A DNA stretch of 64,000 bases from Phaseolus vulgaris (lineage: Eukaryota; Streptophyta; Magnoliopsida; Fabales; Fabaceae), in NCBI RefSeq assembly GCF_000499845.2, contig NC_023750.2, positions 33,930,823-33,994,822 of the forward strand. The letters run 5' to 3'. Positions 42,635-56,176 of this stretch are shown here, in pieces (within the stretch, counting starts at the first letter, position 1; every line of letters starts with the position of its first letter). A model generated the notes under the pieces. The model ran no database searches, was not told the origin of the DNA, and worked only from the letters and a program-made list of their open reading frames with translations. Position numbers and translations under genes: made by a program.

Positions 42635-45600
42635 ATGGCTGGATTTTCAAGTGATGCATCCTACAAGCAGAATTCTCCTTCCAAAGCTTCCATTCTTGGT
42701 GAATTACATGAAGCTCAAAGAACAATTAGACGGTTGGAGGAGAAAATGCAAAAGATGGAGGTCCAACAATCTAGACCATCTCCTTCTATCCATGATGGAC
42801 ATCATTCTCATAGACCATCTTCAAGAGCTTCTTCAAATGATGTTGGCCGTGAAGATGAGCATAGGAGAAGGAGACCTCCACCCCAAGTCCATGGACAAAG
42901 ACATCATCACCAAGGGGAAAGAATTCACTACGGCAATGGCTTCTATCATGATGCAAAGTCCAAGCTTCCTTCGGTCAAGTTACCTTGTTTTAATGGTTCT
43001 AGTGATCCAAATGTATATTTAGATTGGGAGGCTAAGTGTGAACAAATTTTTGAGATCCATGAGATCCAAGATGAGCATAAGCTCAAGCTAGCCACCCTAG
43101 AGTTTAGTGATTATGCCATGAAATGGTGGCATGGAATTGTAAAGGACATTATCTATCACAAGGGTCCTCCCGTGGACTCTTGGAACTCTTTAAAGGATCA
43201 CATGCGCGCTAGGTTTGTGCCCCCACATTTTAGGAAAGACCTCATGTTGAGACTCCAACGGTTTCAACAAGGCACGCTAAATGTGGATGAATATTATAAG
43301 GAGCTTGAGACGCTTGTGCTTAAAATTGAATTAGAAGAAAGTGAAGAAGCCATGGTTGCTAGGTTTGTGAGTGGTCTTAGGAAGGATATTCAAGACATTG
43401 TTGAGTTACAAGAGTATTCATCATTGGGTTCTTTAGTTCATCTTGCAATGAAGGTGGAAACCCAACTTGCTAAGAAAAACTCTTTTAAAAATGCTTCCAA
43501 TGATGGATACTACTCCAAGTCTTGGAGAAACAAAACTTCTTTTTCTAAACATCCTTCCAAAGATTCTTCTTTCAAACCCAAGGAATCTAAGCCATCTACT
43601 TCTAGACCTAAGTCTCCCACTAGAACATCTAACACTAAATGCTTTAAATGTATGGGTTATGGTCATATTGCTGCAAATTGTCCTTCCAAACGAAGTATGT
43701 ACATGCATGAGGGCATTGTAGTTAGTGAGCATGATTCGGATTCTCCAAAGCATTCATTGCATTCTCATGCATCTAGTGAGGAAGAAAGTGAATGTCCACT
43801 TGAAGGGGACTTGTTAGTTGTGAGAAGACTTCTTGGACAAGTTTCACAACCTTTTGATGAAAGTCAAAGGGAAAATATTTTCCATACAAGATGTCTTATT
43901 CAAAACAACATTTGTTCCTTGATAGTGGATGGGGGTAGTTGTGCAAATGTGGCAAGTACAAGAGTAGTAGATAAGCTTGGATTGCCTATTATCTCTCATA
44001 CAAAGCCCTACAAATTACAATGGCTTAGTGAAGTAGGAGAAATAATTGTTAATAAACAAGTCCTCATCCATTTCTCCATTGGAAAATACAAAGATGAGGT
44101 ATTATGTGATGTTGTGCCCATGGAAGCCACTCATGTTCTTTTGGGAAGGCCTTGGCAATTTGATAGAAAAGTTTTACATGATGGCTTTACCAACAAACTA
44201 TCTTTTGAATTCCATGGTCACAAGGTTACTTTAAAATCTCTCTCTCCAAGAGAAGTCCATGAGGACCAAGTTATCATGAAGAAAAAGAGGGAGAGTGAAA
44301 AAGATAAAAAAGATAAGAGTTCTAAGCCTACACTCCTTGTGTCTAGGCGTGATATTGAAAGGGAAATAGTGGCTCATCATCCTCTTTTCTTAGCCATCCC
44401 TAGAACTCTTAGAATAGACTCACTTGTTGATAGTCCTCATTGCTTGGAAAATTTGGTAGAAGAGTTCAAAGATGTGTTTCAAGATCCTCCAAATGGACTT
44501 CCACCTTTGAGAGGGATTGAGCACCAAATTGATTTGATACCGGGCTCTTCTTTACCAAATCGTCCAGCATATAGGACCAATCCAAGTGAAACCAAGGAAA
44601 TTCGCCAACAAGTTGAGGCTTTGATTGAGAAAGGGTGGGTGCAAGATAGCATGAGTCCTTGTGCTATGCCTATCATCTTAGTGCCAAAAAAGGATGGCAC
44701 ATGGCGAATGTGTTCGGATTGTAGGGCCATCAATAACATAACTATTAAGTATAGGCATCCCATACCTAGACTAGATGATTTGTTGGATGAATTACATGGT
44801 TCAGAAATCTTTTCAAAGATTGATCTTAAAAGCGGCTACAATCAAATCCGTATCAAACCGGGTGATGAATGGAAGACGGCTTTTAAGACCAACTTTGGTT
44901 TATATGAGTGGTTAGTTATGCCTTTTGGTTTAACTAATGCACCAAGTACCTTCATGCGCCTCATGCATCATGTTCTTAGACCTTTCATTGGTAAGTTTGT
45001 TGTGGTTTACTTTGATGACATTCTCATTTATAGCTTATCTTTGAATGACCATAGGTTGCATGTTAGGCAAGTTTTAGAAACCCTTAGGAAGGAACATTTG
45101 TATGCTAACCTTGCTAAATGTATGTTTGCTCTTGATCATATAGAATTCCTAGGGTTTGTATTGAGTTGTAAAGGGGTCCATGTGGACAAAACAAAGGTGG
45201 TGGCCATTCAAAATTGGCCTACACCGAAATCTTTGAATGAGGTCCGAAGTTTTCATGGACTAGCTTCTTTCTATAGAAGATTTGTCCCAAACTTTGGTAC
45301 CATTGCCGCACCACTCAATGACATAGTGAAAAAGGATGTGGTCTTTCATTGGGGAGAAGCACAACAAAATGCTTTTGATACTTTGAAAGAAAAATTGACT
45401 AATGCTCCCATCTTGGCCCTTCCTAATTTCACTAAGACATTTGAGATTGAGTGTGATGCTTCAAGTATAGGTATTGGGGCTGTTCTCCTTCAAGAGGGCC
45501 ACCCCATAGCCTATTTTAGTGAGAAATTGAAGGGAAGTCATCTCAACTATTCCACCTATGATAAGGAATTATATGCACTTGTTAGGGCTTTGTTTACTTG

Positions 45601-47263
45601 GCAACACTATCTTTTTCCCAAAGAGTTTGTGATACATAGTGATCATGAATCTCTTAAATATTTGAAAAGCCAAAACAAACTTAACAAGAGGCATGCTAAG
45701 TGGGTGGAATTCATTGAGCAATTTCCTTATGTGATCAAACACAAGCAAGGCAAAATAAATATTGTGGCGGATGCTCTTTCTAGAAGATACACCTTGCTAA
45801 ATCTTTTAACCTCTCAATATCTTGGTTTTGATCACATTAAGGAACTTTATCATGATGACCTTGATTTTTCTCCCATCTATCAAGAGTGTCTTAAAGGAGG
45901 ACACAAAGACTTTTTTATTCAAGATGGCTTTCTTTTTAAAGGAAAACGTCTTTGTGTTCCCCAAAGCTCTATTAGATTATCTCTTGTTAGAGAAGCTCAT
46001 GAGGGGGGTTTAATGGGACATTTTGGGGTTGCTAAAACTTTGGATGTGTTGCATGAACATTTCTTTTGGCCACATATGCATAAACATGTTCATAGTTTGT
46101 GTGATAAATGCATAGCTTGCCGCAAAGCTAAGTCTAAAATGCATTCCCATGGTCTTTATACTCCTCTTCCTATCCCTTCAATGCCTTGGGTAGATATATC
46201 TATGGATTTCATCTTAGGCTTACCCAAGACATCAAAGGGAAAGGACTCCATTTTTGTGGTAGTGGATCGTTTTTCAAAGATGGCTCACTTTATTCCTTGC
46301 CACAAAGTGGATGATGCATGCCACATAGCAAACCTCTTCTTCCAAGAAGTGGTTCGCTTGCATGGGATTCCTAGGTCTATAGTGTCCGATAGAGATCCTA
46401 AGTTCTTGAGTCACTTTTGGAAGACCTTGTGGGGCAAGCTTGGAACTAAGCTTTTATTTTCTACCACTTGCCACCCACAAACTGATGGTCAAACCGAGGT
46501 GGTGAATAGAACTTTGGGACAACTATTGAGATGCTTTATTTCAGGGAATCCTAGAGTGTGGGAGAATTTACTACCCCATGTTGAGTTTGCATATAACCGA
46601 GTAGTAAATTCTACCACCTCCCATTCTCCTTTTGAGGTGGTCTATGGGTTTAATCCCCTAACACCTCTTGATCTTCTTCCTATTCCCCTTCTTGGAGATG
46701 TCTTGTGCAAAGATGGGGATGAAAAGGCTTCTTTTGTGAAAACTTTGCATAAAGACATCAAGAAGAAAATTGAGAAGAAGGTTGGCAAGTATGCTGAACT
46801 TGCCAATAAAAGGAGAAAAGCATTGTTGTTTGATGAGGGCGATTGGGTTTGGCTTCACTTGAGGAAGGATCGTTTTCCTACCCAAAGGAAGTCCAAACTA
46901 ATGCCTCGAGGGGATGGACCTTTCCAAGTCCTCAAGAGGATTAATGACAATGCTTATGAGTTAGATATGCCTGATACATTCTTAGGTAGTCATACTTTCA
47001 ATGTCAGCGATCTAACTCCCTTTTCTGTAGGTCTCCAGAATTCGTGGTCGAATTCTCTCCAACTCGGGGAGTATGATGGAGATCAAGCTCAAGAGGACAT
47101 GGAGGCCAATCAACAAGATCAAGAAGAGGTGGAGGCACAAATGGAGGACGCCCATGGAGGTCAAAGTCCACCTCAAAGGATTACAAGAAGCATGTTCAAA
47201 GCTTTGGGAGCTAGAGGACATTTATTTTCTCTTTTTGTAATTTCTTTAGTTGGAGGTGCTTAG
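42635..47263 (+). CDS. Gag-pol polyprotein, array unit 1 (1542 aa, intact)
   Basis: One uninterrupted frame. N-terminal coiled segment about 22-42, His/Arg-rich region 50-95, gag core about 120-275 and a zinc knuckle C336-C339-H344-C349. Aspartic protease motif [12 protein letters not shown] has Asp at 432. RT about 640-820 has [31 protein letters not shown] and catalytic YFDD at 792-795. RNase H follows from about 940 ([34 protein letters not shown]). Integrase about 1120-1300 has an HHCC finger, [17 protein letters not shown] and [15 protein letters not shown] (D, D, E). A GPF-type module lies near 1423. A Gln/Glu-rich tail ends [15 protein letters not shown].. and is encoded by the first 190 bp of LTR2. 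No classical chromodomain is visible. Start chosen as the first ATG after a long leader. All catalytic residues are present, so this copy could be autonomous. Confidence 0.95.
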   Translation: MAGFSSDASYKQNSPSKASILGELHEAQRTIRRLEEKMQKMEVQQSRPSPSIHDGHHSHRPSSRASSNDVGREDEHRRRRPPPQVHGQRHHHQGERIHYGNGFYHDAKSKLPSVKLPCFNGSSDPNVYLDWEAKCEQIFEIHEIQDEHKLKLATLEFSDYAMKWWHGIVKDIIYHKGPPVDSWNSLKDHMRARFVPPHFRKDLMLRLQRFQQGTLNVDEYYKELETLVLKIELEESEEAMVARFVSGLRKDIQDIVELQEYSSLGSLVHLAMKVETQLAKKNSFKNASNDGYYSKSWRNKTSFSKHPSKDSSFKPKESKPSTSRPKSPTRTSNTKCFKCMGYGHIAANCPSKRSMYMHEGIVVSEHDSDSPKHSLHSHASSEEESECPLEGDLLVVRRLLGQVSQPFDESQRENIFHTRCLIQNNICSLIVDGGSCANVASTRVVDKLGLPIISHTKPYKLQWLSEVGEIIVNKQVLIHFSIGKYKDEVLCDVVPMEATHVLLGRPWQFDRKVLHDGFTNKLSFEFHGHKVTLKSLSPREVHEDQVIMKKKRESEKDKKDKSSKPTLLVSRRDIEREIVAHHPLFLAIPRTLRIDSLVDSPHCLENLVEEFKDVFQDPPNGLPPLRGIEHQIDLIPGSSLPNRPAYRTNPSETKEIRQQVEALIEKGWVQDSMSPCAMPIILVPKKDGTWRMCSDCRAINNITIKYRHPIPRLDDLLDELHGSEIFSKIDLKSGYNQIRIKPGDEWKTAFKTNFGLYEWLVMPFGLTNAPSTFMRLMHHVLRPFIGKFVVVYFDDILIYSLSLNDHRLHVRQVLETLRKEHLYANLAKCMFALDHIEFLGFVLSCKGVHVDKTKVVAIQNWPTPKSLNEVRSFHGLASFYRRFVPNFGTIAAPLNDIVKKDVVFHWGEAQQNAFDTLKEKLTNAPILALPNFTKTFEIECDASSIGIGAVLLQEGHPIAYFSEKLKGSHLNYSTYDKELYALVRALFTWQHYLFPKEFVIHSDHESLKYLKSQNKLNKRHAKWVEFIEQFPYVIKHKQGKINIVADALSRRYTLLNLLTSQYLGFDHIKELYHDDLDFSPIYQECLKGGHKDFFIQDGFLFKGKRLCVPQSSIRLSLVREAHEGGLMGHFGVAKTLDVLHEHFFWPHMHKHVHSLCDKCIACRKAKSKMHSHGLYTPLPIPSMPWVDISMDFILGLPKTSKGKDSIFVVVDRFSKMAHFIPCHKVDDACHIANLFFQEVVRLHGIPRSIVSDRDPKFLSHFWKTLWGKLGTKLLFSTTCHPQTDGQTEVVNRTLGQLLRCFISGNPRVWENLLPHVEFAYNRVVNSTTSHSPFEVVYGFNPLTPLDLLPIPLLGDVLCKDGDEKASFVKTLHKDIKKKIEKKVGKYAELANKRRKALLFDEGDWVWLHLRKDRFPTQRKSKLMPRGDGPFQVLKRINDNAYELDMPDTFLGSHTFNVSDLTPFSVGLQNSWSNSLQLGEYDGDQAQEDMEANQQDQEEVEAQMEDAHGGQSPPQRITRSMFKALGARGHLFSLFVISLVGGA

Positions 47264-48063
47264 AGGGAAACATTAGAAACCTCTTTTGTTTTAGCATCTT
47301 TTAGGCTTTAGTTAGGAGCTTTAGGAGGGGGGTGTATTAGTAGATAGGTGTAGGAGTAAATAAGGAGGTGCCAAAGTGAGAGAAGGGATCACACCTTCCT
47401 CATGCTTTGTTTTAGGCGCAAATTCTAGAAGCTTTTTAGGAGGGAGTTTTTGAATTTGTGTAGCTTACTTTTCAGCACCTTAGGCTATAAATATAGGTGC
47501 TCTCTTTGTAAAATTCAGATTGGAATTAATCTAAGAAAACTCTACTCAAATTTTGAGTGACCTTTGGAGAGCTTTTGGAGCCTTCTTCTCTAGTCTTATC
47601 TTGATGGATCAATGGAGTCCTCAAGTGGCGGCATCACTCTCATCTAGGAGCATTCCACACTTCTAGTGGCGAGATCATCCATCCTCCTTCCATCTTCATG
47701 AGCATTCTCTTCTCCTTCCTTTCTTCTTCTTCAATTGTTCATGTTGCTTTGTGTTCTTGAGTTTTTCAGTTTTGGTTTTTCTATTTTCCAGCACTATGTT
47801 CTGTTTTGTTCTTAATTCTGTTTGGTTCATATGAATTGTTGTTTAATTCTGTTCGGACATTCCAGCTTTCATTCCCTTTGTTGATTCAATTTGACAATAT
47901 TTGGTTCATCCAAATGAGTTTGGGATTTGGTACTAGTTTTTGGTGAGTTCTTGTCTTAGAACAATGATCCAACTCTAAGAAAAGTGCCTCTATATTTTCC
48001 AGCTCAAGGTGATTCCTAAGAATGTCAAGAATCTTGTTCTATGTGGCTAGTGGAATCACATCA
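47074..48063 (+). repeat. LTR2 of the array (990 bp)
   Basis: Shared boundary: 3' LTR of unit 1 and 5' LTR of unit 2. It holds the unit 1 stop codon at 47261-47263. It has a run of 6 G near 47327, where the other LTRs have 7. The junction with the unit 1 internal region is ACTCGGGGAGTA/TGATGG, a short purine-rich tract as polypurine primer site. Confidence 0.93.
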
Positions 48064-49405
48064 TGTGGTATCATGAGTCTTAGGTTCATTCTTGTTTAAT
48101 TGTTGAGTTGTGTGCACTTTATTTCAAGAGCTCTTTTAATTTTCTTGCAATTTAAGTTTCTGTTTTAGAATTTTAATTGAGTTATCTTGCTGTTTTTTTT
48201 CTTTTACACCAAGTGCTTGTGAAAAGGTTTATGGCACTCATAATTCTTATGAGTATGGTTGCTCTTTTGGAATGGCATTATCCTTCCTAGAGTTTACCTT
48301 AAGCTTCCTTTCACTTGTTACAATTTGTGATGTGTCTTTTAATTTTTGAATCATGTCAAGTTTTGTCTTAGTCATGTTATTCCATATATGTCATTACTTC
48401 TAGTAATACTTTTATTGTTTTGATTGTTTCTTGCTTTGATGTCATATAATTTTCTGAATTGATGTTGATCCTTTGTGCATTTTCTTTTTAGAATTGAGTT
48501 CATACTTGTATTCTAGACCTATACAAGTTCCAATACATCATTTTCTATTATGTCTTTGATAGTTCATCATCCTGTTTTTTATTCCTATTAGGATTCCTCT
48601 GTTTCTGAAAAAAGTGCTTACTGTTTTTCCTTATTGCAACTGATTTACGTACTGTAAAATTCTGAAATTCTGGATTTGAGATATTCAAAGTGTTAGAAAA
48701 TAATAGAAAAAAGAATCATTCAAAAATATGAAGTACACAAAAAATGATAAATAAAATAAAAAAAGTGTACATTCCTGCCGAAAAAAATACGGTAATCTGG
48801 CAGCGATTTTGAAAAATTTATTTCTCTCAATTGGCTTACTGTTTTTAATTGATTCCAGTGCCATTTTTGAGTTAACATCTTGAAGTTTCTGTGGTATAAA
48901 TTTGATAATCCAGTTCGCTCTACAACGTTCCAGTTAAATCATAGAATATCACGCACAGTTTGCATTTAAAAATTTTTCCAGTAGCTAAATTTTTGTTTTC
49001 TTCATCTACTCTAGTGCTTTTCCTTAGGTATTCTTTTGTGTGCCTACTTTTCTCATTGAGTTCTTTATTTTCTTGATTGTCTTTCATTCTTACTCTTTGA
49101 GTTTGTCTTACATATAGTTTTCCTTTTGCAATTACCTTTCCTTGCTTATACCTTTTCTTGTTTGTCTTTATTGTTTCTTTGGTTTTGTGGTGGATTGCTC
49201 TTAAGATTGGTGTGCTTGCTTTGACATATTTCATTTGAGGATTCCAAGGCCTCAAGATCAGATTGGTGCAAGACCATTATTTCTTTGAGAGTGATATCTT
49301 TTTCAGCCTTAGTTCACTTCGGCAGTTTCATTGCCAAAAGCTCACTGTTTTTGCTAATTTTTAACTTGTTTGCTGTTTTGTGTGTTTGCTGTTTTTTAAT
49401 TACAA
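48064..49405 (+). other. 5' untranslated leader of internal region 2, with PBS
   Basis: Copy of 41293-42634, with TGGTATCATGAG at 48066. I see no difference from the unit 1 leader, including the T8 run near 48193. Confidence 0.75.
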
Positions 49406-52400
49406 ATGGCTGGATTTTCAAGTGATGCATCCTACAAGCAGAATTCTCCTTCCAAAGCTTCCATTCTTGGTGAATTACATGAAGCTCAAAGAACAATTAG
49501 ACGGTTGGAGGAGAAAATGCAAAAGATGGAGGTCCAACAATCTAGACCATCTCCTTCTATCCATGATGGACATCATTCTCATAGACCATCTTCAAGAGCT
49601 TCTTCAAATGATGTTGGCCGTGAAGATGAGCATAGGAGAAGGAGACCTCCACCCCAAGTCCATGGACAAAGACATCATCACCAAGGGGAAAGAATTCACT
49701 ACGGCAATGGCTTCTATCATGATGCAAAGTCCAAGCTTCCTTCGGTCAAGTTACCTTGTTTTAATGGTTCTAGTGATCCAAATGTATATTTAGATTGGGA
49801 GGCTAAGTGTGAACAAATTTTTGAGATCCATGAGATCCAAGATGAGCATAAGCTCAAGCTAGCCACCCTAGAGTTTAGTGATTATGCCATGAAATGGTGG
49901 CATGGAATTGTAAAGGACATTATCTATCACAAGGGTCCTCCCGTGGACTCTTGGAACTCTTTAAAGGATCACATGCGCGCTAGGTTTGTGCCCCCACATT
50001 TTAGGAAAGACCTCATGTTGAGACTCCAACGGTTTCAACAAGGCACGCTAAATGTGGATGAATATTATAAGGAGCTTGAGACGCTTGTGCTTAAAATTGA
50101 ATTAGAAGAAAGTGAAGAAGCCATGGTTGCTAGGTTTGTGAGTGGTCTTAGGAAGGATATTCAAGACATTGTTGAGTTACAAGAGTATTCATCATTGGGT
50201 TCTTTAGTTCATCTTGCAATGAAGGTGGAAACCCAACTTGCTAAGAAAAACTCTTTTAAAAATGCTTCCAATGATGGATACTACTCCAAGTCTTGGAGAA
50301 ACAAAACTTCTTTTTCTAAACATCCTTCCAAAGATTCTTCTTTCAAACCCAAGGAATCTAAGCCATCTACTTCTAGACCTAAGTCTCCCACTAGAACATC
50401 TAACACTAAATGCTTTAAATGTATGGGTTATGGTCATATTGCTGCAAATTGTCCTTCCAAACGAAGTATGTACATGCATGAGGGCATTGTAGTTAGTGAG
50501 CATGATTCGGATTCTCCAAAGCATTCATTGCATTCTCATGCATCTAGTGAGGAAGAAAGTGAATGTCCACTTGAAGGGGACTTGTTAGTTGTGAGAAGAC
50601 TTCTTGGACAAGTTTCACAACCTTTTGATGAAAGTCAAAGGGAAAATATTTTCCATACAAGATGTCTTATTCAAAACAACATTTGTTCCTTGATAGTGGA
50701 TGGGGGTAGTTGTGCAAATGTGGCAAGTACAAGAGTAGTAGATAAGCTTGGATTGCCTATTATCTCTCATACAAAGCCCTACAAATTACAATGGCTTAGT
50801 GAAGTAGGAGAAATAATTGTTAATAAACAAGTCCTCATCCATTTCTCCATTGGAAAATACAAAGATGAGGTATTATGTGATGTTGTGCCCATGGAAGCCA
50901 CTCATGTTCTTTTGGGAAGGCCTTGGCAATTTGATAGAAAAGTTTTACATGATGGCTTTACCAACAAACTATCTTTTGAATTCCATGGTCACAAGGTTAC
51001 TTTAAAATCTCTCTCTCCAAGAGAAGTCCATGAGGACCAAGTTATCATGAAGAAAAAGAGGGAGAGTGAAAAAGATAAAAAAGATAAGAGTTCTAAGCCT
51101 ACACTCCTTGTGTCTAGGCGTGATATTGAAAGGGAAATAGTGGCTCATCATCCTCTTTTCTTAGCCATCCCTAGAACTCTTAGAATAGACTCACTTGTTG
51201 ATAGTCCTCATTGCTTGGAAAATTTGGTAGAAGAGTTCAAAGATGTGTTTCAAGATCCTCCAAATGGACTTCCACCTTTGAGAGGGATTGAGCACCAAAT
51301 TGATTTGATACCGGGCTCTTCTTTACCAAATCGTCCAGCATATAGGACCAATCCAAGTGAAACCAAGGAAATTCGCCAACAAGTTGAGGCTTTGATTGAG
51401 AAAGGGTGGGTGCAAGATAGCATGAGTCCTTGTGCTATGCCTATCATCTTAGTGCCAAAAAAGGATGGCACATGGCGAATGTGTTCGGATTGTAGGGCCA
51501 TCAATAACATAACTATTAAGTATAGGCATCCCATACCTAGACTAGATGATTTGTTGGATGAATTACATGGTTCAGAAATCTTTTCAAAGATTGATCTTAA
51601 AAGCGGCTACAATCAAATCCGTATCAAACCGGGTGATGAATGGAAGACGGCTTTTAAGACCAACTTTGGTTTATATGAGTGGTTAGTTATGCCTTTTGGT
51701 TTAACTAATGCACCAAGTACCTTCATGCGCCTCATGCATCATGTTCTTAGACCTTTCATTGGTAAGTTTGTTGTGGTTTACTTTGATGACATTCTCATTT
51801 ATAGCTTATCTTTGAATGACCATAGGTTGCATGTTAGGCAAGTTTTAGAAACCCTTAGGAAGGAACATTTGTATGCTAACCTTGCTAAATGTATGTTTGC
51901 TCTTGATCATATAGAATTCCTAGGGTTTGTATTGAGTTGTAAAGGGGTCCATGTGGACAAAACAAAGGTGGTGGCCATTCAAAATTGGCCTACACCGAAA
52001 TCTTTGAATGAGGTCCGAAGTTTTCATGGACTAGCTTCTTTCTATAGAAGATTTGTCCCAAACTTTGGTACCATTGCCGCACCACTCAATGACATAGTGA
52101 AAAAGGATGTGGTCTTTCATTGGGGAGAAGCACAACAAAATGCTTTTGATACTTTGAAAGAAAAATTGACTAATGCTCCCATCTTGGCCCTTCCTAATTT
52201 CACTAAGACATTTGAGATTGAGTGTGATGCTTCAAGTATAGGTATTGGGGCTGTTCTCCTTCAAGAGGGCCACCCCATAGCCTATTTTATTGAGAAATTG
52301 AAGGGAAGTCATCTCAACTATTCCACCTATGATAAGGAATTATATGCACTTGTTAGGGCTTTGTTTACTTGGCAACACTATCTTTTTCCCAAAGAGTTTG

Positions 52401-54034
52401 TGATACATAGTGATCATGAATCTCTTAAATATTTGAAAAGCCAAAACAAACTTAACAAGAGGCATGCTAAGTGGGTGGAATTCATTGAGCAATTTCCTTA
52501 TGTGATCAAACACAAGCAAGGCAAAATAAATATTGTGGCGGATGCTCTTTCTAGAAGATACACCTTGCTAAATCTTTTAACCTCTCAATATCTTGGTTTT
52601 GATCACATTAAGGAACTTTATCATGATGACCTTGATTTTTCTCCCATCTATCAAGAGTGTCTTAAAGGAGGACACAAAGACTTTTTTATTCAAGATGGCT
52701 TTCTTTTTAAAGGAAAACGTCTTTGTGTTCCCCAAAGCTCTATTAGATTATCTCTTGTTAGAGAAGCTCATGAGGGGGGTTTAATGGGACATTTTGGGGT
52801 TGCTAAAACTTTGGATGTGTTGCATGAACATTTCTTTTGGCCACATATGCATAAACATGTTCATAGTTTGTGTGATAAATGCATAGCTTGCCGCAAAGCT
52901 AAGTCTAAAATGCATTCCCATGGTCTTTATACTCCTCTTCCTATCCCTTCAATGCCTTGGGTAGATATATCTATGGATTTCATCTTAGGCTTACCCAAGA
53001 CATCAAAGGGAAAGGACTCCATTTTTGTGGTAGTGGATCGTTTTTCAAAGATGGCTCACTTTATTCCTTGCCACAAAGTGGATGATGCATGCCACATAGC
53101 AAACCTCTTCTTCCAAGAAGTGGTTCGCTTGCATGGGATTCCTAGGTCTATAGTGTCCGATAGAGATCCTAAGTTCTTGAGTCACTTTTGGAAGACCTTG
53201 TGGGGCAAGCTTGGAACTAAGCTTTTATTTTCTACCACTTGCCACCCACAAACTGATGGTCAAACCGAGGTGGTGAATAGAACTTTGGGACAACTATTGA
53301 GATGCTTTATTTCAGGGAATCCTAGAGTGTGGGAGAATTTACTACCCCATGTTGAGTTTGCATATAACCGAGTAGTAAATTCTACCACCTCCCATTCTCC
53401 TTTTGAGGTGGTCTATGGGTTTAATCCCCTAACACCTCTTGATCTTCTTCCTATTCCCCTTCTTGGAGATGTCTTGTGCAAAGATGGGGATGAAAAGGCT
53501 TCTTTTGTGAAAACTTTGCATAAAGACATCAAGAAGAAAATTGAGAAGAAGGTTGGCAAGTATGCTGAACTTGCCAATAAAAGGAGAAAAGCATTGTTGT
53601 TTGATGAGGGCGATTGGGTTTGGCTTCACTTGAGGAAGGATCGTTTTCCTACCCAAAGGAAGTCCAAACTAATGCCTCGAGGGGATGGACCTTTCCAAGT
53701 CCTCAAGAGGATTAATGACAATGCTTATGAGTTAGATATGCCTGATACATTCTTAGGTAGTCATACTTTCAATGTCAGCGATCTAACTCCCTTTTCTGTA
53801 GGTCTCCAGAATTCGTGGTCGAATTCTCTCCAACTCGGGGAGTATGATGGAGATCAAGCTCAAGAGGACATGGAGGCCAATCAACAAGATCAAGAAGAGG
53901 TGGAGGCACAAATGGAGGACGCCCATGGAGGTCAAAGTCCACCTCAAAGGATTACAAGAAGCATGTTCAAAGCTTTGGGAGCTAGAGGACATTTATTTTC
54001 TCTTTTTGTAATTTCTTTAGTTGGAGGTGCTTAG
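49406..54034 (+). CDS. Gag-pol polyprotein, array unit 2 (1542 aa, Ser962Ile)
   Basis: Same domains and length as unit 1. The only protein change I found is at codon 962: AGT (Ser) is ATT (Ile) at 52290, in the RNase H segment [11 protein letters not shown]. That Ser lies in a well conserved block of Ty3/gypsy RNase H, so the change may weaken unit 2, but the catalytic Asp/Glu residues are untouched. The stop is at 54032-54034, inside LTR3. The frame is otherwise open. Confidence 0.95.
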   Translation: MAGFSSDASYKQNSPSKASILGELHEAQRTIRRLEEKMQKMEVQQSRPSPSIHDGHHSHRPSSRASSNDVGREDEHRRRRPPPQVHGQRHHHQGERIHYGNGFYHDAKSKLPSVKLPCFNGSSDPNVYLDWEAKCEQIFEIHEIQDEHKLKLATLEFSDYAMKWWHGIVKDIIYHKGPPVDSWNSLKDHMRARFVPPHFRKDLMLRLQRFQQGTLNVDEYYKELETLVLKIELEESEEAMVARFVSGLRKDIQDIVELQEYSSLGSLVHLAMKVETQLAKKNSFKNASNDGYYSKSWRNKTSFSKHPSKDSSFKPKESKPSTSRPKSPTRTSNTKCFKCMGYGHIAANCPSKRSMYMHEGIVVSEHDSDSPKHSLHSHASSEEESECPLEGDLLVVRRLLGQVSQPFDESQRENIFHTRCLIQNNICSLIVDGGSCANVASTRVVDKLGLPIISHTKPYKLQWLSEVGEIIVNKQVLIHFSIGKYKDEVLCDVVPMEATHVLLGRPWQFDRKVLHDGFTNKLSFEFHGHKVTLKSLSPREVHEDQVIMKKKRESEKDKKDKSSKPTLLVSRRDIEREIVAHHPLFLAIPRTLRIDSLVDSPHCLENLVEEFKDVFQDPPNGLPPLRGIEHQIDLIPGSSLPNRPAYRTNPSETKEIRQQVEALIEKGWVQDSMSPCAMPIILVPKKDGTWRMCSDCRAINNITIKYRHPIPRLDDLLDELHGSEIFSKIDLKSGYNQIRIKPGDEWKTAFKTNFGLYEWLVMPFGLTNAPSTFMRLMHHVLRPFIGKFVVVYFDDILIYSLSLNDHRLHVRQVLETLRKEHLYANLAKCMFALDHIEFLGFVLSCKGVHVDKTKVVAIQNWPTPKSLNEVRSFHGLASFYRRFVPNFGTIAAPLNDIVKKDVVFHWGEAQQNAFDTLKEKLTNAPILALPNFTKTFEIECDASSIGIGAVLLQEGHPIAYFIEKLKGSHLNYSTYDKELYALVRALFTWQHYLFPKEFVIHSDHESLKYLKSQNKLNKRHAKWVEFIEQFPYVIKHKQGKINIVADALSRRYTLLNLLTSQYLGFDHIKELYHDDLDFSPIYQECLKGGHKDFFIQDGFLFKGKRLCVPQSSIRLSLVREAHEGGLMGHFGVAKTLDVLHEHFFWPHMHKHVHSLCDKCIACRKAKSKMHSHGLYTPLPIPSMPWVDISMDFILGLPKTSKGKDSIFVVVDRFSKMAHFIPCHKVDDACHIANLFFQEVVRLHGIPRSIVSDRDPKFLSHFWKTLWGKLGTKLLFSTTCHPQTDGQTEVVNRTLGQLLRCFISGNPRVWENLLPHVEFAYNRVVNSTTSHSPFEVVYGFNPLTPLDLLPIPLLGDVLCKDGDEKASFVKTLHKDIKKKIEKKVGKYAELANKRRKALLFDEGDWVWLHLRKDRFPTQRKSKLMPRGDGPFQVLKRINDNAYELDMPDTFLGSHTFNVSDLTPFSVGLQNSWSNSLQLGEYDGDQAQEDMEANQQDQEEVEAQMEDAHGGQSPPQRITRSMFKALGARGHLFSLFVISLVGGA

Positions 54035-54835
54035 AGGGAAACATTAGAAACCTCTTTTGTTTTAGCATCTTTTAGGCTTTAGTTAGGAGCTTTAGGAGGG
54101 GGGGTGTATTAGTAGATAGGTGTAGGAGTAAATAAGGAGGTGCCAAAGTGAGAGAAGGGATCACACCTTCCTCATGCTTTGTTTTAGGCGCAAATTCTAG
54201 AAGCTTTTTAGGAGGGAGTTTTTGAATTTGTGTAGCTTACTTTTCAGCACCTTAGGCTATAAATATAGGTGCTCTCTTTGTAAAATTCAGATTGGAATTA
54301 ATCTAAGAAAACTCTACTCAAATTTTGAGTGACCTTTGGAGAGCTTTTGGAGCCTTCTTCTCTAGTCTTATCTTGATGGATCAATGGAGTCCTCAAGTGG
54401 CGGCATCACTCTCATCTAGGAGCATTCCACACTTCTAGTGGCGAGATCATCCATCCTCCTTCCATCTTCATGAGCATTCTCTTCTCCTTCCTTTCTTCTT
54501 CTTCAATTGTTCATGTTGCTTTGTGTTCTTGAGTTTTTCAGTTTTGGTTTTTCTATTTTCCAGCACTATGTTCTGTTTTGTTCTTAATTCTGTTTGGTTC
54601 ATATGAATTGTTGTTTAATTCTGTTCGGACATTCCAGCTTTCATTCCCTTTGTTGATTCAATTTGACAATATTTGGTTCATCCAAATGAGTTTGGGATTT
54701 GGTACTAGTTTTTGGTGAGTTCTTGTCTTAGAACAATGATCCAACTCTAAGAAAAGTGCCTCTATATTTTCCAGCTCAAGGTGATTCCTAAGAATGTCAA
54801 GAATCTTGTTCTATGTGGCTAGTGGAATCACATCA
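53845..54835 (+). repeat. LTR3 of the array (991 bp)
   Basis: Shared boundary between units 2 and 3. It appears identical to LTR4 apart from what I may have missed by eye, with T at the site where LTR1 has C and a 7-G run. Contains the unit 2 stop codon. Confidence 0.93.
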
Positions 54836-56176
54836 TGTGGTATCATGAGTCTTAGGTTCATTCTTGTTTAATTGTTGAGTTGTGTGCACTTTATTTCAAG
54901 AGCTCTTTTAATTTTCTTGCAATTTAAGTTTCTGTTTTAGAATTTTAATTGAGTTATCTTGCTGTTTTTTTCTTTTACACCAAGTGCTTGTGAAAAGGTT
55001 TATGGCACTCATAATTCTTATGAGTATGGTTGCTCTTTTGGAATGGCATTATCCTTCCTAGAGTTTACCTTAAGCTTCCTTTCACTTGTTACAATTTGTG
55101 ATGTGTCTTTTAATTTTTGAATCATGTCAAGTTTTGTCTTAGTCATGTTATTCCATATATGTCATTACTTCTAGTAATACTTTTATTGTTTTGATTGTTT
55201 CTTGCTTTGATGTCATATAATTTTCTGAATTGATGTTGATCCTTTGTGCATTTTCTTTTTAGAATTGAGTTCATACTTGTATTCTAGACCTATACAAGTT
55301 CCAATACATCATTTTCTATTATGTCTTTGATAGTTCATCATCCTGTTTTTTATTCCTATTAGGATTCCTCTGTTTCTGAAAAAAGTGCTTACTGTTTTTC
55401 CTTATTGCAACTGATTTACGTACTGTAAAATTCTGAAATTCTGGATTTGAGATATTCAAAGTGTTAGAAAAGAATAGAAAAAAGAATCATTCAAAAATAT
55501 GAAGTACACAAAAAATGATAAATAAAATAAAAAAAGTGTACATTCCTGCCGAAAAAAATACGGTAATCTGGCAGCGATTTTGAAAAATTTATTTCTCTCA
55601 ATTGGCTTACTGTTTTTAATTGATTCCAGTGCCATTTTTGAGTTAACATCTTGAAGTTTCTGTGGTATAAATTTGATAATCCAGTTCGCTCTACAACGTT
55701 CCAGTTAAATCATAGAATATCACGCACAGTTTGCATTTAAAAATTTTTCCAGTAGCTAAATTTTTGTTTTCTTCATCTACTCTAGTGCTTTTCCTTAGGT
55801 ATTCTTTTGTGTGCCTACTTTTCTCATTGAGTTCTTTATTTTCTTGATTGTCTTTCATTCTTACTCTTTGAGTTTGTCTTACATATAGTTTTCCTTTTGC
55901 AATTACCTTTCCTTGCTTATACCTTTTCTTGTTTGTCTTTATTGTTTCTTTGGTTTTGTGGTGGATTGCTCTTAAGATTGGTGTGCTTGCTTTGACATAT
56001 TTCATTTGAGGATTCCAAGGCCTCAAGATCAGATTGGTGCAAGACCATTATTTCTTTGAGAGTGATATCTTTTTCAGCCTTAGTTCACTTCGGCAGTTTC
56101 ATTGCCAAAAGCTCACTGTTTTTGCTAATTTTTAACTTGTTTGCTGTTTTGTGTGTTTGCTGTTTTTTAATTACAA
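54836..56176 (+). other. 5' untranslated leader of internal region 3, with PBS
   Basis: Copy of 41293-42634 with two private differences: a T7 instead of T8 run near 54965 and G instead of T at 55472 (GAAAAGAATAG). PBS TGGTATCATGAG at 54838. Confidence 0.75.

Noticed and set aside
42635..47263. Chromodomain at the C-terminus of the array gag-pol
   Set aside because: No aromatic-cage or chromodomain-like pattern is visible after the GPF module, only an acidic Gln-rich tail.
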